A stretch of 64,000 bases of DNA from Paraburkholderia silviterrae (GCF_004353915.1 NZ_SMRP01000027.1:1-64000), one strand, 5' to 3'; positions 8,418 through 16,833 are shown, counted from the first letter of the stretch. Made by a program: numbers and translations. The notes: generated by a model from the sequence alone, not told the origin.

Positions 8418-8472
8418 GATATTTTTTTGTAATAACTCAGTCACGCTCCTGTTTTTGCCCGGCGCCTAGACT
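8418..8472 (+). promoter_or_regulatory. Rightward promoter of the decarboxylase gene (P2 right)
   Basis: GATAT-N6-GTAAT-N6-GTCAC (8418-8444), 22 bp, then TAGACT (8467-8472). It diverges from the two-component promoter; 211 bp of leader separate it from the decarboxylase start. I see nothing else recognisable in the 8473-8683 leader. Confidence 0.7.
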
Positions 8473-8683
8473 GCGAATCCGTTGTACCGCAAACCGATTT
8501 ACGCAGCGCCAATGCAGTCATCCAGACTCAAGCCAGGCGCATACTATTCGCGGCGAAATTTGCTCTACGCATCGACCTGCTGGCGGTGAAGAACCATCGC
8601 CAGGGTGGGCGCCTGCTTTCCGCGGAGTGCGATCGAACATCGGTACCGCACGTTCCTCCATTGAACCAGCTAAGGAGTCCTCC

Positions 8684-10417
8684 ATGGAAAACACGCAAAA
8701 CACGGCCCAACTCACCCAACGCATGACGATCGGCGACTTCCTGCTTCGCCGTCTCGGGGAAGCCGGGATTCGGCATTTGTTTGGCGTCCCGGGCGACTAC
8801 AACCTCATGCTGTTGCAGCAACTACACGATAGCGGTGCACTGGAATGGGTCGGCACAACGGGAGAGTTGACCTCCTCCTATGCGGCGGACGGTTATGCCA
8901 GGCTGACCGGCCTCGGCGCGCTGCTCGTCACCAACGGCGTCGGCGCATTGAGCGCACTCAATGGTGTGGCCGGCGCCTTTGCCGAGCACATCCCCGTCAT
9001 CTGTATCAGCGGTTCGATCCCGCTGCGCTCCATCGATCGCGGCCTCGGTATGCACCACACCATGGCCGACGGCAACTTCGACCACTTTCTGCGCGCCTAT
9101 GCGCCGGTGACGGTGGCCCAGGCCAGGATCACCCCGCGCAACGCGGTAGTCGAGATCGACCGGCTGATCCTCACGGCCTGGCGCGAAAAGCTCCCGGTCT
9201 ACATGGAGTTGCCATCCGACATCGCGTATCTGGAGATCGAGGCGCCGGCTGCACCGCTCGTCCTTGCCCACGCTCCCGGCGATCCGGAACGGCTGCAGTC
9301 GTGCATCGCTGCACTCGCGCAACAGCTGTCCTCCGCCAGGTCGCCGGCGATCCTGGTGGATACGGATGCCGACCGCTTCGGTGTCGTCCCCGAGCTCGTG
9401 GCGCTGGCGGAAAAGCTGCAGGCTCCGCTCGCGGTGATCAACGCCGCCAAGGGCGTGATCGATGAATCGCATCCGCAGTACGTCGGCATCTACGCCGGTA
9501 AGGGCAGCGAGCCGGGGGTACGTGAGGCGATCGAGAGCAGCGACTGCCTGCTCGCCGTGGGTTACCGGCCGATTGAGGTAACCACAGGCGATTTCACGGC
9601 AACGCTGCCCGCTCGCACGATCCACGCGCGTGCGCACGCCGTGGACGTCGGCGAAGACAACTATCAGGCGGTGACGCTCAAGGAAGTGCTACGCGGCGTG
9701 GTGGACGTCGTACCGCAGGTGGCGACCCGCGTTCAACGCCCGGTTGAAGCACCCGTTGCTCGCACGCGCGCAGAGGCTGCCGCGAAGCTGACTCAAGCGG
9801 CCTACTGGCAGGCTGTCCAGGACTATCTGCGGCCCGCAGACGTGCTGTACGTCGACAATGGCACGTCATTTTCCCTTCTCGGCCTCAAGCTGCCGCCGGG
9901 CTGCACCTTCATCGGGTCGATCAACTGGGGATCGATTGGCTATTCGGTCGGCGCCCTGCTTGGCGCGCTCACTGCGGCGCCAGAGCGCCGCCACGTGCTA
10001 CTCATTGGAGATGGTTCCTTCCAGGTCACGGCGCAGGAGTTGTCGACCATTCTGCACCACGATCACAAGCCGGCGATCCTGCTGATCAACAATGGCGGCT
10101 ACACCATCGAACGCGGCTACATCGGCAAGACCGAACCCTACAACGACATTGCAAACTGGTCTTACGCCGATCTGCCGAAAGTGCTCCATCCGGGCGCGTC
10201 CGCGCAGTCGTTCGTGGCCAGGACGTGCGGGGATCTGCAAAACGCCCTTGCCGCGCCGAACGACCAACTGATTTTCGTCGAGTCGATCATGGACCCCTGC
10301 GACGCCCCCGCCCCGATCCTCCATAGCAGCAACGTGGGGGCCGAGCTCGACTACGGGCCTCGTGGCCCGCAGCAGCGCGACAACCTGCAGCTGCGGCCGG
10401 GTGCTTTAGCGCCGTGA
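8684..10417 (+). CDS. Thiamine-diphosphate 2-keto acid decarboxylase (indole/phenylpyruvate decarboxylase-like)
   Basis: 577 residues. ATG at 8684 has TAAGGAG 7 nt upstream. The N-terminal pyrimidine-binding domain has the catalytic GTTGE (Glu61) and the decarboxylase signature FGVPGDYN; a middle domain follows, and the C-terminal pyrophosphate domain holds GDGSFQ (about 443) with NNGGYTIE, the usual GDG...NN ThDP/Mg motif. Family members convert indolepyruvate, phenylpyruvate or branched 2-keto acids to aldehydes. Closest reading is indolepyruvate/phenylpyruvate decarboxylase (IpdC/PDC group); substrate is not decidable here. It diverges from the two-component operon and shares its operator design. 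The stop is followed directly by a porin remnant, so a rearrangement ended the original context. Confidence 0.88.
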   Translation: MENTQNTAQLTQRMTIGDFLLRRLGEAGIRHLFGVPGDYNLMLLQQLHDSGALEWVGTTGELTSSYAADGYARLTGLGALLVTNGVGALSALNGVAGAFAEHIPVICISGSIPLRSIDRGLGMHHTMADGNFDHFLRAYAPVTVAQARITPRNAVVEIDRLILTAWREKLPVYMELPSDIAYLEIEAPAAPLVLAHAPGDPERLQSCIAALAQQLSSARSPAILVDTDADRFGVVPELVALAEKLQAPLAVINAAKGVIDESHPQYVGIYAGKGSEPGVREAIESSDCLLAVGYRPIEVTTGDFTATLPARTIHARAHAVDVGEDNYQAVTLKEVLRGVVDVVPQVATRVQRPVEAPVARTRAEAAAKLTQAAYWQAVQDYLRPADVLYVDNGTSFSLLGLKLPPGCTFIGSINWGSIGYSVGALLGALTAAPERRHVLLIGDGSFQVTAQELSTILHHDHKPAILLINNGGYTIERGYIGKTEPYNDIANWSYADLPKVLHPGASAQSFVARTCGDLQNALAAPNDQLIFVESIMDPCDAPAPILHSSNVGAELDYGPRGPQQRDNLQLRPGALAP

Positions 10418-10750
10418 ATATTCGGCGGGAACCTGGCCGAACACCCGTATGACAACGACAACCTCAACAACGACATGCGCCTGAACAACTCGGTGAAGTT
10501 CGCCAGCGCGCCGTTCAACGGGTTGAAGATCGGTGCGATGTACGCGTTCTCGAACCAGGCCGGCAACATCTCCAACAACGCGGCCTACAGCGCGGGCCTG
10601 AGCTATTCGTTCGGTCCCATCAACCTCGCGGCTTCCTGTCTGCAGATCAATCGCGATCCCAATTCGCCGAACGCGAGCGGTGCGGCGAGCACGGGTGACG
10701 GCGATGCGCTGACGCTCGGCGGCCTGCAGACATTCAGCGCTTCGTCGACC
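10418..10750 (+). pseudogene. Internal fragment of a Gram-negative porin
   Basis: Immediately after the decarboxylase stop, an open frame reads DNDNLNNDMRLNNSVKF, FNGLKIGAMYAFSNQAG, then AYSAGLSYSFGPINLAA. These are mid-barrel strands of Burkholderia-type general porins (about 110 residues of a protein normally near 360-390). There is no start, signal peptide or C-terminal strand ending in Phe. The similarity fades after about 10740. A deletion or recombination remnant. Confidence 0.75.
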
Positions 10751-10908
10751 GGTGGCACCGACTTCGATCGTACGACGCGCTGCCGTGCCCGGTCTGCTAC
10801 CTCGCCGGCGAGGAGCAGCCGCTCGCCGCATTTCCGGCGCAGGGTCACGTCGAGCCGTTCAAATGTCCAGCTTGCCGGACACAGTTCGACGTACCCATCG
10901 ACGGGTAA
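10699..10908 (+). pseudogene. Zinc-ribbon protein lacking a start codon
   Basis: Frame open from 10699 to the TAA at 10906-10908. It contains RFVDRWHRLRSYDALPCPVC, then FKCPACRTQFDVPIDG: two CPxC pairs 26 residues apart, a plausible zinc ribbon. There is no ATG, GTG or TTG before the first cysteine pair, and the 5' part overlaps the end of the porin remnant in another frame, so the gene seems to have lost its beginning at the same junction. An intact version would be a small unknown zinc-binding protein. Confidence 0.45.
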
Positions 10909-11010
10909 CGCCACGTCTTGCCGGAATGAAAGCGACAACGCAAAACGCCGGTTTGCACGAACGCATCGCCTAAAATGCAAGCATGCCCGCGACCTGGGAA
11001 GGAGGCTGCC

Positions 11011-11181
11011 ATGGCCGAGTCGATGACGGGTGTACTGTTTGGGGTGATGGCGCTGACCATCGCTGCAATATTGGTAGCAGAGCACGACAAACGCGCACAT
11101 CACAGGAATCCGCAATCCCGCTGGCTGGACACGCATCCCGTGCGGACCGGGTTCGGGCGAGAACTGCCGGTACGCAGATAG
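11011..11181 (+). CDS. Small single-pass membrane protein
   Basis: 56 residues. ATG at 11011 is preceded by GGAAGGAGG with good spacing, the best ribosome site in this part. Residues 5-22 form one hydrophobic segment (GVLFGVMALTIAAILVAE), followed by a basic, His/Arg-rich tail of about 33 residues. I do not recognise a family. The strong ribosome site and the clean membrane-tail layout argue for a real gene; base composition is like its neighbours. Confidence 0.55.
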   Translation: MAESMTGVLFGVMALTIAAILVAEHDKRAHHRNPQSRWLDTHPVRTGFGRELPVRR

Positions 11182-11262
11182 CGCCAAACCGCGTTCTGCC
11201 AACGCTGCAATTGCGCCGGATTCGGGTGCCAGGATCCAAAGACGACCACGCTGGAGACGAAT

Positions 11263-11541
11263 ATGGCCCGCGCTGAGAACACGCACAACGGTTTTGAATA
11301 TTCAGTTCAAACGCTCCCGAAACAAGGCATCGGCGGTGCGGATTTGCAGATATTCGGGTTCCGCGGCTTCGTGCTTATCCCGAACGACACCGATGCTCAG
11401 CCCGCCATGCAAATTCCGGTTCAATGCCTTGAGGAAGAGGGCTACCGTCGCGAAAACTGGGCGTTGGATGCTGCCATTGATGAAGCAAAAGCCATCATCG
11501 ACGGCAAGCGCCCACTGAAAGGCCCGACAGCGCTCCGATAA
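11263..11541 (+). CDS. Hypothetical protein, 92 residues
   Basis: Starts at 11263 with GGAG eight nt upstream. Soluble, slightly acidic, no signal or membrane segment. It has a beta-rich front (FEYSVQTLP, ADLQIFGFRGFVLIP) and a helical end (NWALDAAIDEAKAIIDG) that resembles the small one-domain proteins common in Burkholderiaceae genomes, but I cannot name the family. It stands alone between the membrane peptide gene and a porin on the other strand. Confidence 0.55.
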   Translation: MARAENTHNGFEYSVQTLPKQGIGGADLQIFGFRGFVLIPNDTDAQPAMQIPVQCLEEEGYRRENWALDAAIDEAKAIIDGKRPLKGPTALR

Positions 11542-11828
11542 GGGCGGCAGACTTATGCGGGCCCAAGATCTGCGGTTCGCTACTTGGCCGCGAAGTCAGC
11601 ATGCAGACGGCCGGACGCCTCATAACAGGTGGGCATGGTTCAAGCGAGGGTTACACACGAAGCACGGGATAACGCTGCCCAGACGGATTCCGCGGCTCTG
11701 CGCGTGCCTCAAAAACGGCGGCCTTCGAAACGCGCCGGCAGCGGCTGAATTCGCGTCGTAAGCGCGACAGTGAGCAAGAGCCCGTACCGCCCCTTTTTGA
11801 TTACCTTCGTCCAGATTCTCCGGTGTCT

Positions 11829-12908
11829 TCAGAAGGCGTGACGCAAGCCCACGAGCGCAGCCACTGTCGTGCCTTGCGCCCCGTACAACGCACCGTTGAG
11901 CGAGATGCCCGTGTTCATCAGGCCTCGATTGTTGACCGTGCCAACCTGGGCGTAGAACGAGGTACGCTTCGACATGAAGTACGTGGCGCCCAACGCACCC
12001 AACACCGAATGATTCGCAGTTTGGTTACGGTCGCTCGTCACCCATACGCCCGCGTTCATGTCGAACGCTGGCGTCACGAGATAGTCGAGACCGCCACCGT
12101 AGACGTTGTTGTTGAACGAACCCGATACCTTGTAATTTACGAACGACAGCTTCATCGTGACCGGGCCGATCTTGTACGCGGCGCCGATCGTACGCCCCTC
12201 GTATTCCAGTGCGCTCTGCACGGGCGTCTGCGCACTGCCGCCCGCATTGCTGTCAAAGATCGAGGCGTTGATCATGAAGCCGCCCACTTCGTACTTGAGG
12301 CTAGCCGAATACTGCCGCCCGGCCTGAAAATCGCCGGGAGTGCCACCGAGCGAATACAACACGCTGCCCTGAAATCCGGCCAACTCCGGACTCGTGTAAG
12401 ACACCGAATTGGGGCTGAAGGCGCCGGTGGCGAGCGCGTTATCGACGTAATTCACAACGCTGCTGCCGAACAGGGCGAAATCTCGCGGATCCGACTCATA
12501 CAGTGCGAGAAAGAATGGCGAGTACTGCAGGCCTGCCTTGAGCGTACCGTATTGGTTGTTGAGCGCGACCCAAGCCTGGCAGCCGAACAGATTCCCGTTA
12601 CAGTCGGCCAGCCCCCCGTTCGCGGGGTTGATTCCGCTTTCCAGCTTGAACGATACTTTCAGGCCACCGCCCAAATCCTCCGTCCCGGTCAGGCCGAATA
12701 CGGAAGGTGTGAGACCGCCTTCTATAAGTGAAAAATTCTTGCCGGCATTCTGGCCCACGGTTGCGCCGGCGGTCTTGCTCGTATAAAGCACGCCGGTGTC
12801 GAGCGCCCCGTATAGGGTGACGCTGCTCTGTGCGTAAGCGCCACCCGCAAAGAGCGCCACCGCGACGCCGGCGACAACTTTCAATGTCAATCCTCCTCTG
12901 TGATGCAT
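11829..12908 (-). CDS. Gram-negative porin (Burkholderia OpcP/Omp38 type)
   Basis: 359 residues. ATG at 12908 with AAGGAG upstream; signal peptide 1-26 cut at AYA-QSS. The mature start QSSVTLYGALDTG and the LTGTEDLGGGLKVSFKLESG strand-L3 region are typical of trimeric 16-strand Burkholderiales porins; the C-terminus GLRHAF ends in Phe as needed for outer-membrane assembly. It should admit small anions or aromatic acids. It stands downstream of an amidohydrolase operon on the same strand, with 448 bp between; that gap has an AT-rich stretch (about 13160-13205) that could hold its promoter. Confidence 0.93.
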   Translation of the reverse strand: MHHRGGLTLKVVAGVAVALFAGGAYAQSSVTLYGALDTGVLYTSKTAGATVGQNAGKNFSLIEGGLTPSVFGLTGTEDLGGGLKVSFKLESGINPANGGLADCNGNLFGCQAWVALNNQYGTLKAGLQYSPFFLALYESDPRDFALFGSSVVNYVDNALATGAFSPNSVSYTSPELAGFQGSVLYSLGGTPGDFQAGRQYSASLKYEVGGFMINASIFDSNAGGSAQTPVQSALEYEGRTIGAAYKIGPVTMKLSFVNYKVSGSFNNNVYGGGLDYLVTPAFDMNAGVWVTSDRNQTANHSVLGALGATYFMSKRTSFYAQVGTVNNRGLMNTGISLNGALYGAQGTTVAALVGLRHAF

Positions 12909-13042
12909 TTCCTGTCTCCTTTCCCATTGCACTGCTTTCGATTTTCTAATTGACCTGTCGCGGCGAGTGCGGCACCAGGTCATACCAGACCTGAGACTGG
13001 AGACGGGGTGCCATTCATGAGTTCGCCACACTGAATCGCCGG

Positions 13043-13069
13043 CGGCCGGGCGTTGTCAACGCCCGACCG
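13043..13069. repeat. Long inverted repeat upstream of the porin
   Basis: A near-perfect palindrome centred at 13056: inner arms GGGCGTTG and CAACGCCC with a 1-nt centre, extended outward by CGG/CCG with one mismatch on each side. It lies 135 bp upstream of the porin start inside the 12909-13356 intergenic stretch. No T-run follows on either strand, so it is more likely an operator or an mRNA leader hairpin than a terminator. The rest of that stretch shows only AT-rich DNA. Confidence 0.45.
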
Positions 13070-13356
13070 TTGGTTTGGGAAAAAACCGCTGCGTAGAACA
13101 GACCGCCGATCATTGCCGACGGGAATTTCTTGACAGAACTCTGGCAGGACTCGGTAAGGCTAATGAGCGCTTATTTTTTATTCGCAGTTCTAATATTAAT
13201 TCACGAAATGCTGATTGGCTTTGGTCGGCGACACCGAGGCGCCGACCTTGGTGCGGAATCCCCCCGGTCCTTTCAATTGCGAAGCAGTTTGACTACCGCC
13301 GAAGGCACAGTTCAGGCGCTTCACGTGCCGTTTTCGCGTTGCGACATTCCACCTTA

Positions 13357-14241
13357 TTACGCCTGCGAACGCCCAAGGAACTCCAATACTGCTTCGGCTA
13401 CCACATCGGCTTTCTCGATGTTTGGACAATGTCCGCAATCGGGAATCGTGATGGCTTCAGCACCGCGAATCTTCGTCACCAACTCTTTTGCGAAGCCGGG
13501 CATTCGCAACCGGTCCTGTTCGCCAGCAACGAGGAGCGTAGGCCGCGAGATATTCTGGTATGGGGTAATGTCGGCGTTGCCAAACTCGGATCGCTCATGC
13601 TTCTCAACAGGAGAGCGAAAACGTGCCGCCGCGACCGCCTCCCATGCGCCAGGCTCGATACTCAAGGCATGGCGGCGCTGTACGTATGCCCGGTCCTGAT
13701 ACCAGACCGGATCCTCGAAAATGGCTTCGAGGACTCGTGCCATCGACTCTTCTGTTCCGTCGTAGTCGAGCAGTCGCTGCCTCTCCGCATTGGCCGGAAC
13801 GAACCCACCGCCGCCGATCGCCACCAGCTTGTCAATGGGAAACCGGCAAGGTAACTCGGCCGCAATCTGCAACAGGTATGTGGCGCCCATGGAGTTCGCC
13901 ACAAAGTGGGCCCGATCGATTGCCATCGTCTCGAGGAACCTCGCCATATGCGAGATCATTCGCGCTCTCTTGCCGTCAAAGTCGTGAATCTTTGCCGTCT
14001 TCCCGAAGCCAAGCCAGTCAGGAGCAACAACACGATACGACTTTGACAACTTCGGGATAAGGTACTCCCAGCTGATCTCCGCGCAGCCTCCAAACTCCCC
14101 GCTATGCAGAAGCACTATCGTCTCACCTTCGCCAGCCTCCAGGTAATGCGTCCGCATACCGTCGACCGAAATGAATTTGCTCTGATAACGCTTCTCCACT
14201 GCGGGCACGCTGACGTGCCCGGCAATTTCCGTCTCACTCAT
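13357..14241 (-). CDS. Alpha/beta-fold hydrolase (MhpC/BphD-like)
   Basis: 294 residues, cytoplasmic. HSGEFGG (oxyanion loop), nucleophile Ser in NSMGA (about residue 117), Asp in GEQDRLRMPG and His in DCGHCPN complete a triad in the order of the C-C hydrolase and dienelactone-type alpha/beta hydrolases of aromatic catabolism. It overlaps the DUF59 gene by 4 bp (ATGA), making it third in the amidohydrolase operon. A ring-fission-product or ester hydrolase role is inferred from family and context; no ring-cleavage dioxygenase is encoded nearby. Confidence 0.85.
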   Translation of the reverse strand: MSETEIAGHVSVPAVEKRYQSKFISVDGMRTHYLEAGEGETIVLLHSGEFGGCAEISWEYLIPKLSKSYRVVAPDWLGFGKTAKIHDFDGKRARMISHMARFLETMAIDRAHFVANSMGATYLLQIAAELPCRFPIDKLVAIGGGGFVPANAERQRLLDYDGTEESMARVLEAIFEDPVWYQDRAYVQRRHALSIEPGAWEAVAAARFRSPVEKHERSEFGNADITPYQNISRPTLLVAGEQDRLRMPGFAKELVTKIRGAEAITIPDCGHCPNIEKADVVAEAVLEFLGRSQA

Positions 14242-14573
14242 CGCACCACCTCAAGAGGTCTTACGCTACGCAGCTTCTGCTGCGCGGCTGGGTTCATGTC
14301 CTGCGGCATCCATTGAGCCTGCGCGTCGAGTACGCATTCAACGGACGTCACGCCCTGCAACTCACCAACTACGCGCTCTACCCGCTCGATAATGTTGGCC
14401 CCCTGCCAGCAAACCGGGCTGGTCAATTTCAGCACTACCCGGACGGTTCCGGCATTGACTTCAATCGATTGAACCATCCCCATATCGACCAGACTGATTC
14501 CAACACCCGTCGCAATCGAACATGGATCCACAACGCGCTCCAGGGCGCGTCGCACATCGTCCTGATCAGGCAT
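14238..14573 (-). CDS. DUF59/MIP18 metal-sulfur cluster assembly protein (PaaD-like)
   Basis: 111 residues with start at 14573 (MPDQDD), overlapping the amidohydrolase end by 8 bp. The motif VVDPCSIATGVGISLVDMG corresponds to the VxDPE...NIxDLG start of the DUF59 fold, with Cys in place of Glu, and TSPVC carries the reactive cysteine normally seen as TxxGC. Family members (SufT, PaaD, MIP18) help mature Fe-S or metal centres of specific client enzymes. Being co-translated with a metal-dependent amidohydrolase suggests a client relationship, but that is inference. Confidence 0.75.
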   Translation of the reverse strand: MPDQDDVRRALERVVDPCSIATGVGISLVDMGMVQSIEVNAGTVRVVLKLTSPVCWQGANIIERVERVVGELQGVTSVECVLDAQAQWMPQDMNPAAQQKLRSVRPLEVVR

Positions 14574-15642
14574 GACTGACCTCCCGAACCGTCGAGAAAG
14601 GTTTTGCCAAACCCTGTGCCTTTGCACGGTCAAATTCGTCGCCTTTGACTTTCTCCAGTCTGGCGTTCAGGTCGACGCCGCTCATTCGTGCATAGTTTTC
14701 GAACAGGATCTTGCGTTTGGCGGCGGCGTCGATCTGCGGAAGTCCCGTGCCCGCAATCAGTTCTTCCGGAAACGAAAACTCGCGGACAAACGTCTCCAGC
14801 AGCGGTTGCGGATGGAATGCCATCGCGCCGGTCCCCCAAACAATGCGATCGATAGCCGCCTGTCCACCCGGTCCAATCATGGCCGCCATCGCGTGCTGGA
14901 AAGCTGCCGGCCGTGTTGCGATCAACGCACACGTGATTTCCAGATTCACATAGACATTGGGAAATCTGGCCAACTGCCACGCCGTCTCCTCCAGAAATGC
15001 CATGCCGCCATGGACGACCTCAAAATTCAGGTCGGGAAACGCCATGCAGGCCCGGTCGATATCGTCCATGCGGTAATGCTCCATCTCAACGGGACCGAGC
15101 GGAAGTGCTTTGTGAACCGCGACGACCTTGACACCAAGCTTCTGCGCGCGTTCGAAAAGCGGAAACGCAATCTCCGGGTCGTCCATTTTCCAACCGCGAA
15201 TTTCGCTGCCAATCCAGCTATTCGGATAGAGCTTGAGACCGACCGGATTGAGAAGCTCGACCTGTCGTTCCAGTTCGTCCATTGCTGCTGGCCCGGCCAG
15301 CGGGTCGACGCCGCAGTAGGTGATCACGCGATCAGGCCAGCGTTGCTGTGCCTCGATTGCCTTGTCAAGACTGCACAATCCGTCTTTGAACGAATAAATG
15401 GGCAGCACATGGTAGACAGCCAGATCTGTGTCGCTTTCCACAAAAACCTGATTGACTGTTTCCTCAATTGACCAGTCACGGTAGAACTGTGCAGCGGTTG
15501 GCGCATAGCCTGGCCGGGCAGTGCCTGTTACAGAGTGGTAAACAAGATCGCAAAGCGGTTTCGCGAACCGGTTCGCGAAATTGCTTTCGTTCATGTTGTA
15601 CGCGTGAATAACCGCGTCAATTACCGGAATTCCATCAATCAT
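14566..15642 (-). CDS. Amidohydrolase-family (TIM-barrel) enzyme
   Basis: 358 residues, ATG at 15642 with AAGGAG 8 nt upstream. Amidohydrolase_2 fold as in ACMS and gamma-resorcylate decarboxylases: candidate metal or active-site histidines lie in AVIHAYN (strand 1), VVAVHKAL (strand 5) and FEVVHGGM (strand 6). The usual strand-8 aspartate (GSD/GTD) is replaced in VWGTGAMAFHP, and strand 1 lacks the HxH pair, so metal binding differs from the standard type. First gene of a leftward operon with a DUF59 protein and an alpha/beta hydrolase, expressed from promoter copy A and divergent from a LysR gene. Decarboxylase or hydrolase; substrate unknown. Confidence 0.82.
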   Translation of the reverse strand: MIDGIPVIDAVIHAYNMNESNFANRFAKPLCDLVYHSVTGTARPGYAPTAAQFYRDWSIEETVNQVFVESDTDLAVYHVLPIYSFKDGLCSLDKAIEAQQRWPDRVITYCGVDPLAGPAAMDELERQVELLNPVGLKLYPNSWIGSEIRGWKMDDPEIAFPLFERAQKLGVKVVAVHKALPLGPVEMEHYRMDDIDRACMAFPDLNFEVVHGGMAFLEETAWQLARFPNVYVNLEITCALIATRPAAFQHAMAAMIGPGGQAAIDRIVWGTGAMAFHPQPLLETFVREFSFPEELIAGTGLPQIDAAAKRKILFENYARMSGVDLNARLEKVKGDEFDRAKAQGLAKPFSTVREVSHA

Positions 15643-15664
15643 GGCTCATCTCCTTGGCAGTCCA

Positions 15665-15822
15665 GATAAGATTCTTCATTCGAGTTTGACGTGTCGAATT
15701 CAGTCACACGGCGTGGGGCGTCGAACTGCTCCAGCGAATGAAGAAAATGTTAGGGGGTGAGCGTCTATACTTCCAATTCAAATTTCGGCATCATTCCATA
15801 GTCACCTGGCTATCTTTGCGAC
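15665..15822. repeat. Duplicated promoter segment, copy A
   Basis: 158 bp that recur at 22165-22322 with no gaps and about 18 mismatches by hand count. It fills the space between the amidohydrolase start (15642) and the LysR start (15827). It contains a candidate leftward -10 (TAACAT, minus strand, near 15748) and the conserved inverted repeat at 15798-15813. The blocks best conserved between copies are the CGTCGAACTGCTCCAGCG stretch and the ATAG/CTAT element. Confidence 0.85.
15798..15813. promoter_or_regulatory. Putative LysR-type binding site, copy A
   Basis: ATAG-N8-CTAT (15798-15813), a short dyad 14 bp upstream of the LysR start. The arms are unchanged in copy B while bases around them vary, as expected for an operator. 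LysR regulators usually bind T-N11-A-type dyads; this is one base longer. Confidence 0.45.
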
Positions 15823-15826
15823 TACC

Positions 15827-16759
15827 ATGCGCGGATTCGATCCTTACTTCACGCTCCAGAAACTCGAGGTGTTCTGCCTCGTAGCGGAACTGCAGAGCGT
15901 CACGCGCGCGGCCGAGTTGCTGTGCGTCACTCAGCCCGTCGTGACCGCGCATATCCGCGGCCTCGAGGCGAAACTCGGCGTCACGCTGTTGAAGCGCGTT
16001 GGGCGCAACATCGGCCTGACGGAGGCGGGCGAACGTGTCTATCGATGGGCGAGCGACGTCGTCACGCGCACGCGTGAGATGGAGCGGGAATTGACCGGTT
16101 TCGAGAAAGGCACGGCCGGCAGCGCAGTGATCGCCGCGTCGATGACAGTGGGAACCTATCTGCTGCCCCCGCTCATCGCGAGTTTCTACGCGGCCCATCC
16201 TGACGGCCTCGTGCGCACGGAGCTATCGAACCCGCAGGCCGCGCTCGATGCCGCGCGCACGGGCGCGTGCGATTTCGCCGTGCTCGTGATGCATCCCACC
16301 GAGAATCGCGACGGTTTGACAGTGGAGCCGCTCTTCGACGAAAGGCTGCTTCTCGTGAGCGCGCCGCGAAGCAAGCTCGTCGGCCCAACCGTGAAAGCGG
16401 ACGATCTGAAGACGCTGCCCTTCATCAGCGCGCCGCAAAATCTCGTGCGCCGCGAACTGGAAGACGCGCAATTGCGCGCGTGCGGTATCGACACCCGCAA
16501 TGTCATCCTCGAATTCGGCCACGCAGAAGCGCAGAAGCTACTCGTCAAGCAGGATCTAGGGCTGTCCTTCTTTCTCGAGTCGTCGATTCGCGCGGACGTC
16601 GAGCGCGGCGAGTTGCGCATCGTCCGCACGCCGGGTATTGCGATGTCGCTTCCGATCTTTCTCGTGCATCGCAAGGACAAGGCGTTTTCGCCCTTTCAAG
16701 CGACGCTCATGCAGCAGGTCCTGTCCTTGCGCAACAAGAAGGCGTTTCAAAACGACTGA
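15827..16759 (+). CDS. LysR-family transcriptional regulator
   Basis: 310 residues. N-terminal winged HTH (about 8-68: LEVFCLVAELQSVTRAAELL, then QPVVTAHIRGLEAKLG), coiled linker helix and a type-2 periplasmic-binding effector domain from about 95. It sits between two leftward operons: it diverges from the amidohydrolase operon and converges with the GMC/MFS/ALDH/aldolase operon. Both operons start from copies of the same 158-bp segment, one of which is this gene's own upstream region, so it probably controls both sets. The effector is presumably a pathway aromatic or organic acid. Confidence 0.92.
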   Translation: MRGFDPYFTLQKLEVFCLVAELQSVTRAAELLCVTQPVVTAHIRGLEAKLGVTLLKRVGRNIGLTEAGERVYRWASDVVTRTREMERELTGFEKGTAGSAVIAASMTVGTYLLPPLIASFYAAHPDGLVRTELSNPQAALDAARTGACDFAVLVMHPTENRDGLTVEPLFDERLLLVSAPRSKLVGPTVKADDLKTLPFISAPQNLVRRELEDAQLRACGIDTRNVILEFGHAEAQKLLVKQDLGLSFFLESSIRADVERGELRIVRTPGIAMSLPIFLVHRKDKAFSPFQATLMQQVLSLRNKKAFQND

Positions 16760-16833
16760 TTCGACTTTCGCGTGCCAACCCTGGCGCAGTTCGGCTGGTG
16801 TTGTCGCGGCAAGGGTTCAACGTGACGGCGCCA

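Noticed and set aside
11555..11761. 68-residue frame after the 92-residue hypothetical gene
   Set aside because: No ribosome site, composition rich in Arg and Pro, no recognisable feature. The 11542-11828 stretch is treated as empty.
13043..13069. Intrinsic terminator for the hydrolase operon
   Set aside because: The hairpin is strong, but it lies 290 bp past the hydrolase stop and has no T-run on either strand; kept only as an inverted repeat.
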